Below are positions 24,422 to 33,831 of a stretch of DNA of 60,408 nt, one piece after another. The notes under the pieces were generated by a model. The model saw nothing but the letters and a program-made list of their open reading frames with translations. It did no database searches and was not told the DNA's origin. Both the position numbers and the translations under genes were made by a program. Source of the stretch: an uncultured Saprospiraceae bacterium (GTDB taxonomy: Bacteria > Bacteroidota > Bacteroidia > Chitinophagales > Saprospiraceae); contig CALDGQ010000096.1 in assembly GCA_937941765.1 (NCBI GenBank), positions 1-60,408 of the forward strand, in the 5' to 3' direction. The stretch's first letter is position 1, and every line of letters starts with the position of its first letter.

Positions 24422-25873
24422 ATGAAAATGCTACAATTAAAAATATATTTTACATTATTAGTGTTAACCTTGGTTCAATTAAGTTTTGCCCAAGTCAATA
24501 TTGAAAGTATCCATCAAGAAGTAATTAGCAATAGTTTTGTTGGAAAATCAGCCAAATTGGATCGAGCAATGGCTGCTGAATCTTTTAATTTTTATAAATC
24601 CCAATTGAAACCGAATTTGAGTCTTTTTGGAAATATTCCGAATTATTCAAAAACTTCATCACCTATTCCTCAGCCTGATGGAACGATTGATTTTCAAGCA
24701 ATTCGTCAAGCAAATAGTTCGCTTTCATTATTTGGAACGCAAGTAATTCAGAAAACAGGTGGAACAATATTCGTAAATAGTGATTTGCAAAGATTCGATG
24801 ATTTTACTTTTGATATCAACCAATACAATGGTGTACCATTAAGAATCGGAATTCAACAATCTCTATTTGGTTACAATCCATGGAAGCACGAAAAGGTGAT
24901 TCAAAACTTATTATTGACGGAAGCTGAGAAGAATTACAACATTCAAATTGAAGAAGCATTAAGAGATGCAACTGCATTTTATTTTAACATACTTGTTGCA
25001 AAACAAAATTTAGAAATCGCCAATACCAATCAAGCCGTCAATGAGAAATTGCTAATCATTACGGAAGAAAGATTATTGTTAGGAAAAGTGAGTAAAGATG
25101 AAAAATTGCAATTGGAAATCGAATTGAATAATGCTAAATTGTCGGTCTCTCAAGCTACTTCCGAATTGGATCAAGCAATAGCGACCTTATATACGTTCAC
25201 CGGAAAAGCAATTCCGCCTTCAACGACAGACTTTGCCATTCCTGTAAATAATTCATCTGGTAATTTAGACTTAGAAAAATTGTTATCTAACTATAAAATT
25301 AACCGACCAGAGATTATAAGTTTTCAAAGAGCAAAAGCAGAAACACAACAAGCATTGGATCAAACAAAAGCGGATTTAGGTTTTCAAATAGATTTGCAAG
25401 CATCCATCGGGCTAGCAAGAGGTAGTCAAAAATTGAATGAAGTTTATACAGATCCTTTTGATGAACAACAATTTAATGTATCATTGGCAATTCCAATTTT
25501 GGATTGGGGCAAAAGAAAATCAGGAATCAATCAAGTCAAACTAAGAGAGCAGAATTTGGACCTGATATACGAACAACAAATGTTAGAATTGGAAAACACA
25601 GTGCGTCAAAGTGCACTTGCGTTTACAAGATTGCAATACGAAATTATTCTGTTACAAGAAATTATGCAAAAAGCAGAAGAACGTTTTGAAATCTCTAATC
25701 AACGTTACATTTTGGGAAATTTGGACATCACCAATTTAACATTAGCACAAAGAGAAAAAGATCAAACCAAAAGAAATTATATTAATGCTTTAAAGAATTA
25801 TTGGGTCACTTATTACAATTTACGAACATTAAGCGGCTATGATATTTTGGAAAATAAAGTAATTCAGTATTAA
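24422..25873 (+). CDS. TolC-family outer-membrane efflux protein
   Basis: 483 residues. Signal peptide (about 1-24, ending LSFAQ). Two internally related halves of long alpha helices with OEP features, for example EEALRDATAFYFNILVAKQNLEIA and NVSLAIPILDWGKRKSGI, the second being the family's conserved turn before the last helix pair. It forms the trimeric channel through the outer membrane and periplasm. The 20-nt gap after the adaptor and ABC genes downstream place it in a MacAB-TolC-like exporter. Confidence 0.9.
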   Translation: MKMLQLKIYFTLLVLTLVQLSFAQVNIESIHQEVISNSFVGKSAKLDRAMAAESFNFYKSQLKPNLSLFGNIPNYSKTSSPIPQPDGTIDFQAIRQANSSLSLFGTQVIQKTGGTIFVNSDLQRFDDFTFDINQYNGVPLRIGIQQSLFGYNPWKHEKVIQNLLLTEAEKNYNIQIEEALRDATAFYFNILVAKQNLEIANTNQAVNEKLLIITEERLLLGKVSKDEKLQLEIELNNAKLSVSQATSELDQAIATLYTFTGKAIPPSTTDFAIPVNNSSGNLDLEKLLSNYKINRPEIISFQRAKAETQQALDQTKADLGFQIDLQASIGLARGSQKLNEVYTDPFDEQQFNVSLAIPILDWGKRKSGINQVKLREQNLDLIYEQQMLELENTVRQSALAFTRLQYEIILLQEIMQKAEERFEISNQRYILGNLDITNLTLAQREKDQTKRNYINALKNYWVTYYNLRTLSGYDILENKVIQY

Positions 25874-25934
25874 TTAAAAACTTGGATAAAATTTTAAAAC
25901 AACAATAATTTTAAAAAAATATAAAAACTCCATC

Positions 25935-26615
25935 ATGATAAAATTAAAAAATATCTCAAAAGTATATCGAACAAAAACGATAGAAACCACAGCATTAAAT
26001 GACATCGATCTTCATGTTGCAAAAGGTGAATTCTTAAGCATCATGGGGCCATCAGGTTGCGGTAAAAGTACCTTGCTTAACATCATGGGACTGTTGGATG
26101 AACCTTCCAATGGTAGTATTGTTGTAGACGGTCAATCGATTACCAAATATGCTAGTAAAGCAACCGCAAAATTTAGAAATGAAAAACTAGGATTCATTTT
26201 TCAAAGTTTCCATTTAATCTCAGATTTAAGTGTAATCGATAATGTAGAATTACCATTATTGTATAGAAAAATTTCAGGAAAAGAAAGAAGAAGATTGGCC
26301 GCAGAAGCACTAGAATCAGTTGGGCTTATTAATAGAAAAGGACACTTTCCAAATCAGTTATCTGGAGGACAAAAACAACGTGTAGCCATAGCAAGAGCAA
26401 TCGTTGGAAAACCCGCTATCATTTTAGCGGATGAGCCAACAGGAAATTTGGATTCCGTAATGGGAGATGAAGTAATGGCTATCTTAACTAGATTAAATGA
26501 AGACTTAGGCACGACCATCGTCATGGTAACACACGATGAGCGGATGGCAAAAAAGACCCATCGTTTAATTCGATTATATGATGGATCTCAAGTTGCAACT
26601 GCTTCATTGGCTTAA
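25935..26615 (+). CDS. ABC transporter ATP-binding protein (MacB/LolD type)
   Basis: 226 residues, one nucleotide-binding domain. Walker A GPSGCGKST (38-46), Q-loop FIFQSFHLI, signature LSGGQKQRVAIARAI, Walker B IILADEPTGNLD, and the switch His in MVTHDE. Length and the EPTGNLD signature place it in the MacB/LolD/FtsE group, whose partners are FtsX-type permeases. Two such permeases follow directly. It energises transport by ATP hydrolysis on the cytosolic face. Confidence 0.94.
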   Translation: MIKLKNISKVYRTKTIETTALNDIDLHVAKGEFLSIMGPSGCGKSTLLNIMGLLDEPSNGSIVVDGQSITKYASKATAKFRNEKLGFIFQSFHLISDLSVIDNVELPLLYRKISGKERRRLAAEALESVGLINRKGHFPNQLSGGQKQRVAIARAIVGKPAIILADEPTGNLDSVMGDEVMAILTRLNEDLGTTIVMVTHDERMAKKTHRLIRLYDGSQVATASLA

Positions 26616-26657
26616 ATAACCCAGTCTGTATTAACGACAGATCAAAAATAAAAAACC

Positions 26658-27998
26658 ATGTTTTTAAATTATATAAAATTGGCCTGGAGAGTTTTGGCTC
26701 GAAGAAAATTCTTCACTTTTATAACCCTTTTTGGAATCAGTTTCACCTTAGGAATTTTGATGGTCTTCCTTTCTTTTTTGCAAAGCGAGTTGGGAACTTC
26801 CGCTCCGATGAAACACAAAGATGACTTTGTTTGGATCAGTCAAGTTCAATTGATTCGGAATGTAATAGACACGATTCCTGTTGTTGATTCAATGATGCAA
26901 AACGGTGCTATGGTCTTTGACACCGTTTCTTATGATTATAAAGAAAGAAGCTCTGGACAATCCAATAGTGAGATAAATTGTCAGTTAGCAGAAAAATATT
27001 TGATCGGTTTGCCTTCTGCAGAGTACGTTACCATTTTTAATTCCAGTTACACAAATGATGTTTTTGTAAATGGCGTAAAAATCACCATAAATGCTTTGAT
27101 GGGAGATCCTAATTATTGGAAAGTTTTCAACCACAAAATATTAGAAGGAAGAACTATTGATCAGGATGATATGGATAATGCAGCTCAGGTTATCGTAATT
27201 TCAACAAAAACTGCACGTGAATATTTTGGTGTTACTTCTGGTGTTTTAGATCGGGAATTGAAGATGGATGGCAAAACATTTAAAGTCATTGGTTTGTATC
27301 CAGACAATTCCAAAATTGTCGATATAATATCGCCCGATGCTGTAGTTCCCTATACGATTTATAACATGGAAAATCAAGATTCTTATTATTTCGGAGGTTT
27401 CGGTGCCATGCTTAAGAAGAGAGATGGAGCTACTACACAAAAACTGAAAGAAGAAATTTATCACGCCGCTTCTACCATTCCAATTGACCATCCTGATAAC
27501 AATTGGGAAATGAATGAAGTTAATTTCAAACCCGCAGCTACCTACAATGAAGCCTATGCACAAGGAATATATTACGAAGATAAAGCGGAGGACAGCCACC
27601 AGATTATGTCATTTATAGTTTACGGCTTACTATTGTTTTTTATTTTACTTCCGACACTGAATCTGATAAATTTAAATGTCAGTAGAATCATGGATCGCTC
27701 ATCTGAAATCGGTGTCCGAAAAGCTTTTGGAGCACACCAAGGAAATATCGTTGTCCAATTTATAGTAGAAAATATTTTGCAAACTTTTATTGGAGGTTTA
27801 CTTGGATTAATCCTAGCTTTTTTATTAATCAGTTTAATTAACTCGGGAGGATTATTAGGAGATGCTATTTTAAAATTGAATACCAAATTTTTCATTTATA
27901 GTTTCTTTGGGACGCTACTTTTTGGAATACTTTCAGGATTCATTCCAGCACTAAAAATGTCAAGACTTCAAATTGTTAATGCACTAAAAAGAAAATAA
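26658..27998 (+). CDS. ABC permease, MacB periplasmic-core plus FtsX domain (first of pair)
   Basis: 446 residues. One N-terminal membrane helix (about 20-43, FFTFITLFGISFTLGILMVFL), a large periplasmic domain (about 50-310), then three C-terminal helices. The FtsX landmark SRIMDRSSEIGVRKAFGAHQ lies between the first and second C-terminal helices. The protein lacks its own ATPase, so it works with the ATPase encoded immediately upstream. Its stop is followed 3 nt later by the start of the second permease, suggesting a heterodimer. Substrate unknown. Confidence 0.9.
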   Translation: MFLNYIKLAWRVLARRKFFTFITLFGISFTLGILMVFLSFLQSELGTSAPMKHKDDFVWISQVQLIRNVIDTIPVVDSMMQNGAMVFDTVSYDYKERSSGQSNSEINCQLAEKYLIGLPSAEYVTIFNSSYTNDVFVNGVKITINALMGDPNYWKVFNHKILEGRTIDQDDMDNAAQVIVISTKTAREYFGVTSGVLDRELKMDGKTFKVIGLYPDNSKIVDIISPDAVVPYTIYNMENQDSYYFGGFGAMLKKRDGATTQKLKEEIYHAASTIPIDHPDNNWEMNEVNFKPAATYNEAYAQGIYYEDKAEDSHQIMSFIVYGLLLFFILLPTLNLINLNVSRIMDRSSEIGVRKAFGAHQGNIVVQFIVENILQTFIGGLLGLILAFLLISLINSGGLLGDAILKLNTKFFIYSFFGTLLFGILSGFIPALKMSRLQIVNALKRK

Positions 27999-28001
27999 GT
28001 T

Positions 28002-29165
28002 ATGATTAAGCATATTTTAAAATTAATCTGGAATAAAAAAGGAAGCAATGCATTAATGGCTTTGGAAATACTCCTTTCATTCATCGTATTGTTTTTTGTG
28101 TTAGCTTTCGTTTTCTTCAATTTTGAAAGAACGAGCCTTCCATTAGGATTCGAAACCAAAGACAGATGGATTATCAATTTGGATAACGTAGAACATATGG
28201 ATTCCCTTGAAGCGGTACAAGCTATTACTAACTTGAGGCAAGATCTTCTGGCGCAAGATGAAATCGAAGCCGTTACGTTTACCAGCTTTATGGCTCCTTT
28301 TCGAAATAGTCAGTGGAGCACTCAAAATGATGAAAATGGATTCACATTCGAAACTATGATCGTGCGGGCTGATGCTGATTTCGCCAAAGTATTGGGAAGT
28401 GAAATATTGGAAGGGAGATGGTTTACAGAAGAGGATGGCAATAGAAAAGATGACGCTATTATTTTGAACAAGAGATTTGTTGATAGTTATTACCCTGGAC
28501 AATCTAGAGTCGATAGTACCTTGTTACTTGATGGTCCCAATACGATTGTAGGTGTGATTGGTGATTATAGATATACAGGTGAATTCCAGGAAGCCAGAAA
28601 TATTGTTTTTGCCTACCGACCTTATGTGAAAAATCAATCGTTTGTTGTTTTAAAAATGAAACCAAACGTTCCAGCTTCATTCGAAGAAAAATTATCAAGC
28701 ATTGTAAATACTGCCACAAAAACTTCTGGAAGCACTATTTCTACTTTAGAAAAAGACCGAAAAGAAGATAGTTCCGAAAGTTGGATACTGGTAATAGCAT
28801 TGTTATTTATTTGCGGATTTTTGTGTCTCAATGTTGCATTAGGATTGTTCGGTGTATTGTGGTACAATATCAGCAAACGAAAATCTGAAATCGGGCTCCG
28901 TCAAGCAGTTGGTGCCAATGGTTTTGACATCACCAAACAATTTATAATAGAAATTTTAGTGTTAACTTTTGCAGCATTGGCCATCGGCATCTTTTTCGCC
29001 ATTCAAATTCCAATATTGGAAGTGACCGAATATCCAAATGAATTGTTTTACAAAGCAATTATTTATGCTTGTTTGATCATTTTAACATTGGTGTTTTCAT
29101 GTGCTTTGTTTCCAAGTATTCAGGCCGCAAAAATTACACCTGCTAATTCATTACACGAAGATTAA
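28002..29165 (+). CDS. ABC permease, MacB/FtsX type (second of pair)
   Basis: 387 residues with the same topology as its neighbour: one N-terminal helix (about 18-42), a periplasmic domain, three C-terminal helices and the FtsX-type segment NISKRKSEIGLRQAVGANG. The sequence is clearly different from the first permease, so the transporter is probably a heterodimer of two permeases around a homodimeric ATPase. Starts 3 nt after the previous stop. Confidence 0.9.
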   Translation: MIKHILKLIWNKKGSNALMALEILLSFIVLFFVLAFVFFNFERTSLPLGFETKDRWIINLDNVEHMDSLEAVQAITNLRQDLLAQDEIEAVTFTSFMAPFRNSQWSTQNDENGFTFETMIVRADADFAKVLGSEILEGRWFTEEDGNRKDDAIILNKRFVDSYYPGQSRVDSTLLLDGPNTIVGVIGDYRYTGEFQEARNIVFAYRPYVKNQSFVVLKMKPNVPASFEEKLSSIVNTATKTSGSTISTLEKDRKEDSSESWILVIALLFICGFLCLNVALGLFGVLWYNISKRKSEIGLRQAVGANGFDITKQFIIEILVLTFAALAIGIFFAIQIPILEVTEYPNELFYKAIIYACLIILTLVFSCALFPSIQAAKITPANSLHED

Positions 29166-29226
29166 TAGTTCTCAATTTGTATAAAATAGAAAGAGAAAAT
29201 TCACCAAAAAATAGTAAACTTACGCG

Positions 29227-30582
29227 ATGAAAACCCTAATCATAGACGACGATCAAGCAGTTTGTTCCAGCTTGAAATTATTGTTAACCCGAAATGGATT
29301 TGATGTTGCAACCATCAACCAACCTGCAATTGCATTGGAAACCATTCAAAAAGAAGATCCAGCTGTCATTATTCTTGATATGAATTTTACAATCGATACT
29401 TCTGGGAAACAAGGCATTAAATTACTAACTCAAATAAGAGCATCATTCCCGAAAATTTCTGTCATTTTGATGACGGGTTGGGCAACGGTTCAATTGGCAG
29501 TAAAAGGAATGAAAATAGGTGCCAAAGATTTTATTGCCAAACCATGGGACAATAAAGACTTACTCAACTCTTTGAAAAGTATCCAACGATTGTATCATCC
29601 AACAACTGATACACTTAGTCCAATAACGGAGATTGATTCAACACCAAATATCATTGGTTCCAGCCCAGAAATGGTGGAAGTGATGACCATGGTTGATCTC
29701 GTCGCTTCCACAGAAGCAAGTGTTTTGATAACAGGCGCAAGTGGAACCGGAAAGGAACTAATAGCGGAGGCCATCCATCAAAAAAGTCATCGATCCAACA
29801 ATCCATTTGTAAAAGTAAACCTTGGAGGAATTCCAACCAATCTTTTTGAATCGGAAATGTTTGGTCATAAAAAAGGAGCATTTACGGGTGCAGCGGCAGA
29901 TAGGGAAGGGCGTTTTGCAAAAGCGCACACAGGAACTATATTCTTAGATGAAATCGGTGAAGTCAATTTGGAAAACCAAGTAAAATTATTGCGTGTTTTA
30001 CAAGAAAAAGTCTACGAACCACTCGGTTCAAGTAACAGCTTACGAACAGATGTACGTGTAATCAGTGCCACGAATAGACCAATTAAGCGGATGGCAATTG
30101 ATGGTGGTTTTAGAGAAGATCTTTTTTATAGAATCAATTTATTAAACATTCATTTGCCTTCTTTGTCTGATCGTAAAACTGATATCCCTGATTTAGTGAA
30201 ATATTTTCTCAAAAATGTATCTTCGCTTTATAATACAGAACGACCTCAGATTGATGGGGACACTGCAAATTGGTTGTCAAATCAAGAATACAAAGGAAAT
30301 ATACGGCAACTTAAAAATATTGTTGAAAGAACTTTCTTGCTAAATTTAAACCAGAAAAAATTAACTAGAAAAGAATTTCAACCTTCTTTTGGAATTTCTG
30401 TAATGTCAACAACAGCTGGTTCAGAATTGAATTTGGAAGAGATGGAAATTAATACCATCAAAAAAGCATTGGCAAGACACAATCATTCTATTAGTAATTC
30501 AGCAAAAGCACTAGGGATAACAAGAAGTTCACTTTATAGACGTATCGAAAAATACAATATTCAACATGAGCCTAAAATATAA
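29227..30582 (+). CDS. Sigma-54-dependent response regulator (NtrC family)
   Basis: 451 residues with three domains. Receiver: D7-D9 acidic cluster and phospho-acceptor D51 in IILDMNF. Central AAA+ sigma-54 activator: Walker A GASGTGKE (170-177), GAFTGA loop intact at 217-222, Walker B TIFLDEIGE (237-245), sensor and arginine-finger region FREDLFYRINLLNIHLPSL. C-terminal Fis-type helix-turn-helix (INTIKKALARHNHSISNSAKALGITRSSLYRRI). It should activate a sigma-54 promoter, plausibly the one at 23117 before its own operon. Its 3' end overlaps the kinase gene by 17 nt. Confidence 0.94.
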   Translation: MKTLIIDDDQAVCSSLKLLLTRNGFDVATINQPAIALETIQKEDPAVIILDMNFTIDTSGKQGIKLLTQIRASFPKISVILMTGWATVQLAVKGMKIGAKDFIAKPWDNKDLLNSLKSIQRLYHPTTDTLSPITEIDSTPNIIGSSPEMVEVMTMVDLVASTEASVLITGASGTGKELIAEAIHQKSHRSNNPFVKVNLGGIPTNLFESEMFGHKKGAFTGAAADREGRFAKAHTGTIFLDEIGEVNLENQVKLLRVLQEKVYEPLGSSNSLRTDVRVISATNRPIKRMAIDGGFREDLFYRINLLNIHLPSLSDRKTDIPDLVKYFLKNVSSLYNTERPQIDGDTANWLSNQEYKGNIRQLKNIVERTFLLNLNQKKLTRKEFQPSFGISVMSTTAGSELNLEEMEINTIKKALARHNHSISNSAKALGITRSSLYRRIEKYNIQHEPKI

Positions 30583-31855
30583 GTACTTATTTTTTATTGG
30601 AATCATTCATTTGGTTCTGGTTGTGCTTATATATCAATTGTTGAAAGATCAAAAATTGATCTTTATTGCAACTGAAGTGTTAGTAATGTTTAGTTTGTTT
30701 TTAAGCTATTTATTATACAAAGCTTTTATTCGTCCGATCCAACTTATGCAAGCAGGTTCAGATGCCATCGCGGATGCAGATTTTAGTGTTAAATATGTGA
30801 AAACTGGTTCTAAGGAAATTGACAAACTCGTCGATATTTTTAATACGATGATTGACAAACTTCGGCTCGAACGAACATCTATGGCCGAGCAAAGTTATTT
30901 TATTCAGAACCTAATTGAAGTGACACCACTCGGAATTATCATCATGGACTTTGATGGAAACATTTCCAGTATCAATCCTACCGCTAAAAGTTTACTCAAT
31001 ATTGATAACAAATCAATTGGAAAAAACCTATCCGATTATCCTTCCGAATTAGTTGATGAAATTTTAAAAATTGAAACGTCATCTTCTACCGTCATCACCC
31101 TCAATGGAATTGATAAATATAAATGCCAAGTAAATGAAGTAATACATCAAGGCTTTCAACGAAAATTTATTCTAATTGATGACCTTTCTAGGGAATTCTT
31201 GGAATCTGAAAAGGAAGCGTATGGTCGGATCATCCGAATGATGGCACACGAAGTAAATAATAGTATGGGAGCCATTAATTCTATTCTCGATTCTGTGATT
31301 GAATTCGGTTTTGAAGATGATAAAAATTTGGATCTTAAAGAATCTTTGTCCATTGCAAAAAAACGAAATGTTGGTCTTGGAATCTTTATGGCCAATTATG
31401 CTTCTATTTTAAGATTGCCACCTCCGCAAAAAAAGAAAATGGATTTGGTGCAATTGTTGAAAAAATGTGGACAATTATATATTCCGATTGCAAAGGAAAA
31501 TAACATCAAAATTACGTTTGTGTTACCTAGCCAGTCAATCACCGTTTTCGGTGATCATTTATTACTAGAACAGGCAATTTCTAATATTTTGAAAAATTCA
31601 ATCGAATCAATCGAGCAAGATGGTGAAGTGAAATTGACTTGCGGACAAGGCCCAACACATTTTACGATTTCAGACAACGGCGCTGGTATCCCACCTGAAA
31701 TAGAACAGCAATTATTTACGCCATTTTTTAGTACCAAACCAACTGGACAAGGAGTCGGCCTGATGTTGATTCGCGATATCTTGGATAGTCACAACACGAC
31801 ATTTACATTGAAGTCGGATGAAGTAGGTTGGACCCATTTTAAGGTTGATTTTTAG
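30566..31855 (+). CDS. NtrB/NtrY-like sensor histidine kinase
   Basis: 429 residues. Two membrane helices (about 7-24 and 32-54) with almost no external loop, a HAMP-like segment (55-108), a PAS domain (about 112-200, EVTPLGIIIMDFDGNISSINPTA), then HisKA with H228 in MMAHEVNNSMG. HATPase_c: LLEQAISNILKNSIES (N), ISDNGAGIP (G1), FFSTKPTGQGVGLMLIRDIL (G2). The HEVNN form of the H-box and PAS placement are typical of kinases paired with sigma-54 activators. Last gene of the efflux operon. Confidence 0.92.
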   Translation: MSLKYKYLFFIGIIHLVLVVLIYQLLKDQKLIFIATEVLVMFSLFLSYLLYKAFIRPIQLMQAGSDAIADADFSVKYVKTGSKEIDKLVDIFNTMIDKLRLERTSMAEQSYFIQNLIEVTPLGIIIMDFDGNISSINPTAKSLLNIDNKSIGKNLSDYPSELVDEILKIETSSSTVITLNGIDKYKCQVNEVIHQGFQRKFILIDDLSREFLESEKEAYGRIIRMMAHEVNNSMGAINSILDSVIEFGFEDDKNLDLKESLSIAKKRNVGLGIFMANYASILRLPPPQKKKMDLVQLLKKCGQLYIPIAKENNIKITFVLPSQSITVFGDHLLLEQAISNILKNSIESIEQDGEVKLTCGQGPTHFTISDNGAGIPPEIEQQLFTPFFSTKPTGQGVGLMLIRDILDSHNTTFTLKSDEVGWTHFKVDF

Positions 31856-32267
31856 GAATTTTTTTATACTTCTTGCGTTATCGGCATAATTCTTTATTGT
31901 TAAGTATGTAAAGGATGCTTTTGCCTAATTTTGATAATATCAACATTATTACCATTACTTTTTTGAATGGATGCTCATTTATTCCTTGTCATTTTGAGCT
32001 TTCGTTTCAGCGAAGATGTCGAAAAAGCAAGGAATGTTAGGACTTTAAAATTTCGATCTGGTGGAGAAACCTATTTCAACTTAAAACGGACTATTTACTC
32101 AGCATATTCACAAATACGAAAGCGCTGAATGACCATCTGCGTGCATTCTACCTATAAATCGACACCTCACACTAACAAAAAGTTAAAGTACTTTCACAAG
32201 TTCCCAAACCTACAATTATAAATATTACCTTTCGTTACATTTTAAATTTCAAATTAAATTTTGAAAA
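31856..32267. other. Intergenic region with inverted-repeat sequence
   Basis: 412 bp without a gene. ATTCCTTG (31981-31988) and CAAGGAAT (32028-32035) form an inverted pair enclosing GTCATTTTGAGC and GCGAAGATG, similar to the GTCATCCTGAGC/ATCTTCGC sequence at 38770-38797 in the other orientation. Both neighbourhoods also carry CGAAAGCGCT (32117 region and 38750 region). This looks like decayed intergenic repeat. No clear promoter is visible for the downstream lipoprotein. Confidence 0.5.
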
Positions 32268-33209
32268 ATGACTAAGCAACTTTTCATATTATTCCTAATC
32301 GGAACCATCGCTTTAAGTGGATGTAAAAAAGATCCTGATGACGATGAAATTGATTTACCTGACAATAATGCTGGCGTTTGTTTTCAAGAAGTAACTGGTG
32401 ATTGTGCTGAATTGAGTGAGCACCCAACGATGATTAATTTATCAAACGAGTCTTGTTCAGGTTTTTGCATCATGAAAAGATTTTTGGAAAGTTGTCCAGA
32501 TGATATAAATATCAATGGACAAGACTTAAGTCCTGCTGGTTATCTTTCTATCTTTTTCAACAATCCGAATTTCGGTTTTGATGATGTAATTGCAACCAAT
32601 GTTTTAGTTCATGAATCTATGCACTCATTAGCCTATACAGAATCAAACGGATCGGATGACCTCTATGTAATGTTAGATTGCGATGTAGATTGGCATGTTG
32701 AGATGACCAATACCTTCCCAAGCAACGAATTAATTGCAGTAATCGACTCAACTTTAAGAACCAGTCGATTCGATGGATATATAGATGCAAGTACTTTTCA
32801 CGTAACGCAAACAAGAGGCGTATACGGATTGTTAAATGAATTCATGAGTTACTACCAAAGTGGGTTGGCAACTTTTGAAATGGCTAAGTCAAACAATCTA
32901 TTTATCGATCCTGATTTAGCGATTCTATATTCAATCAATGCATCGATTCCCTATTATGAGTTTAAATACTGGATTTTGACTTATCTAATTCATGCTGAAG
33001 ATAATTACCCATCGATATATAATGAGATCATGGCAAATGAGAATTTCAAAGAAAGTTTTATTTCAATTGAATCTGAATTTCGAGAAGTAGTAGATAAAAT
33101 AAGTCTTTTTGCTGACCCACTATCTGCAAGTTCTGAAGTAAATACTAACAATATTATTACAGAAATGGAAACTGATGCTTATTTTGAAATGATGCTGAAT
33201 TTAAATTGA
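32268..33209 (+). CDS. Lipoprotein with an HExxH motif, putative zinc metallopeptidase
   Basis: 313 residues. Lipobox LSGC (Cys19), then an acidic linker (KKDPDDDEIDLPD) typical of Bacteroidota lipoproteins. HESMH at 115-119 in a helix context (NVLVHESMHSLAY) matches the zincin HExxH. A candidate third ligand, E191 in GLLNEFMSYY, lies 72 residues later on another predicted helix, as in gluzincins. Five Cys occur between 38 and 76. I cannot assign it to a named peptidase family; it may be a member of a poorly described group. Monocistronic. Confidence 0.65.
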   Translation: MTKQLFILFLIGTIALSGCKKDPDDDEIDLPDNNAGVCFQEVTGDCAELSEHPTMINLSNESCSGFCIMKRFLESCPDDININGQDLSPAGYLSIFFNNPNFGFDDVIATNVLVHESMHSLAYTESNGSDDLYVMLDCDVDWHVEMTNTFPSNELIAVIDSTLRTSRFDGYIDASTFHVTQTRGVYGLLNEFMSYYQSGLATFEMAKSNNLFIDPDLAILYSINASIPYYEFKYWILTYLIHAEDNYPSIYNEIMANENFKESFISIESEFREVVDKISLFADPLSASSEVNTNNIITEMETDAYFEMMLNLN

Positions 33210-33293
33210 GAACCACATATGAAATTTAAAGAAAAGGCATTTAAGTCCATTTAAGATGGTTCGGTTGGTCTTAAATATCAAAAAAATCACAAA

Positions 33294-33734
33294 ATGCAAA
33301 AATCAGATGCACCAATCATTGTCCAACAAACCTTCAACACAACCCCTGAAATCCTTTGGGCCGCAATTACAGAGTTATCACAAATAACAAAATGGTTTTT
33401 CGAAAACATCCCAGATTTTCAACCAAAAGTAGGATTCAAAACAAGTTTTCCAGTTTCGAATGAAGGTAGAACCTTTACACATCTTTGGACAATCACGGAA
33501 GTCATTCCATCTCAAAAAATCACTTACAATTGGAAATATAAAGAGTACCCAGGTGACTCCTTTGTTACATTTGAAATTCTTAAAATAGAGGATCAATCAA
33601 TAGTTAAGTTGTCAACTCAAGTAACCGAAGATTTTCCACAAAATATACCTGAATTTAAAAGAGAAAGTGCAATAGGAGGTTGGAATTATTTTATAAGAGA
33701 AAGTTTGAAAAAATATATCGAAAGTATTATCTAG
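33294..33734 (+). CDS. SRPBCC/AHSA1-like domain protein
   Basis: 146 residues covering a single START/Bet v1-like fold: PIIVQQTFNTTPEILWAAIT, KWFFENIPDFQPKVG, EGRTFTHLWTITEVIPSQKITYNWKYKEYPGDS and a long C-terminal helix (WNYFIRESLKKYIES). These are typical of the AHSA1/activator-of-Hsp90-like group, which binds hydrophobic ligands; bacterial members have no single defined role. Cytosolic. Stands alone between a lipoprotein gene and the AAA+ pair. Confidence 0.85.
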   Translation: MQKSDAPIIVQQTFNTTPEILWAAITELSQITKWFFENIPDFQPKVGFKTSFPVSNEGRTFTHLWTITEVIPSQKITYNWKYKEYPGDSFVTFEILKIEDQSIVKLSTQVTEDFPQNIPEFKRESAIGGWNYFIRESLKKYIESII

Positions 33735-33831
33735 ATATTTCAGTTTTTTATTCCCAAAATTGATATTGAATTTCCTAAAAAAATAGTAGCTTACTTACGA
33801 TTAAACAAACCGTTTTTTTGAAATAAAATCT

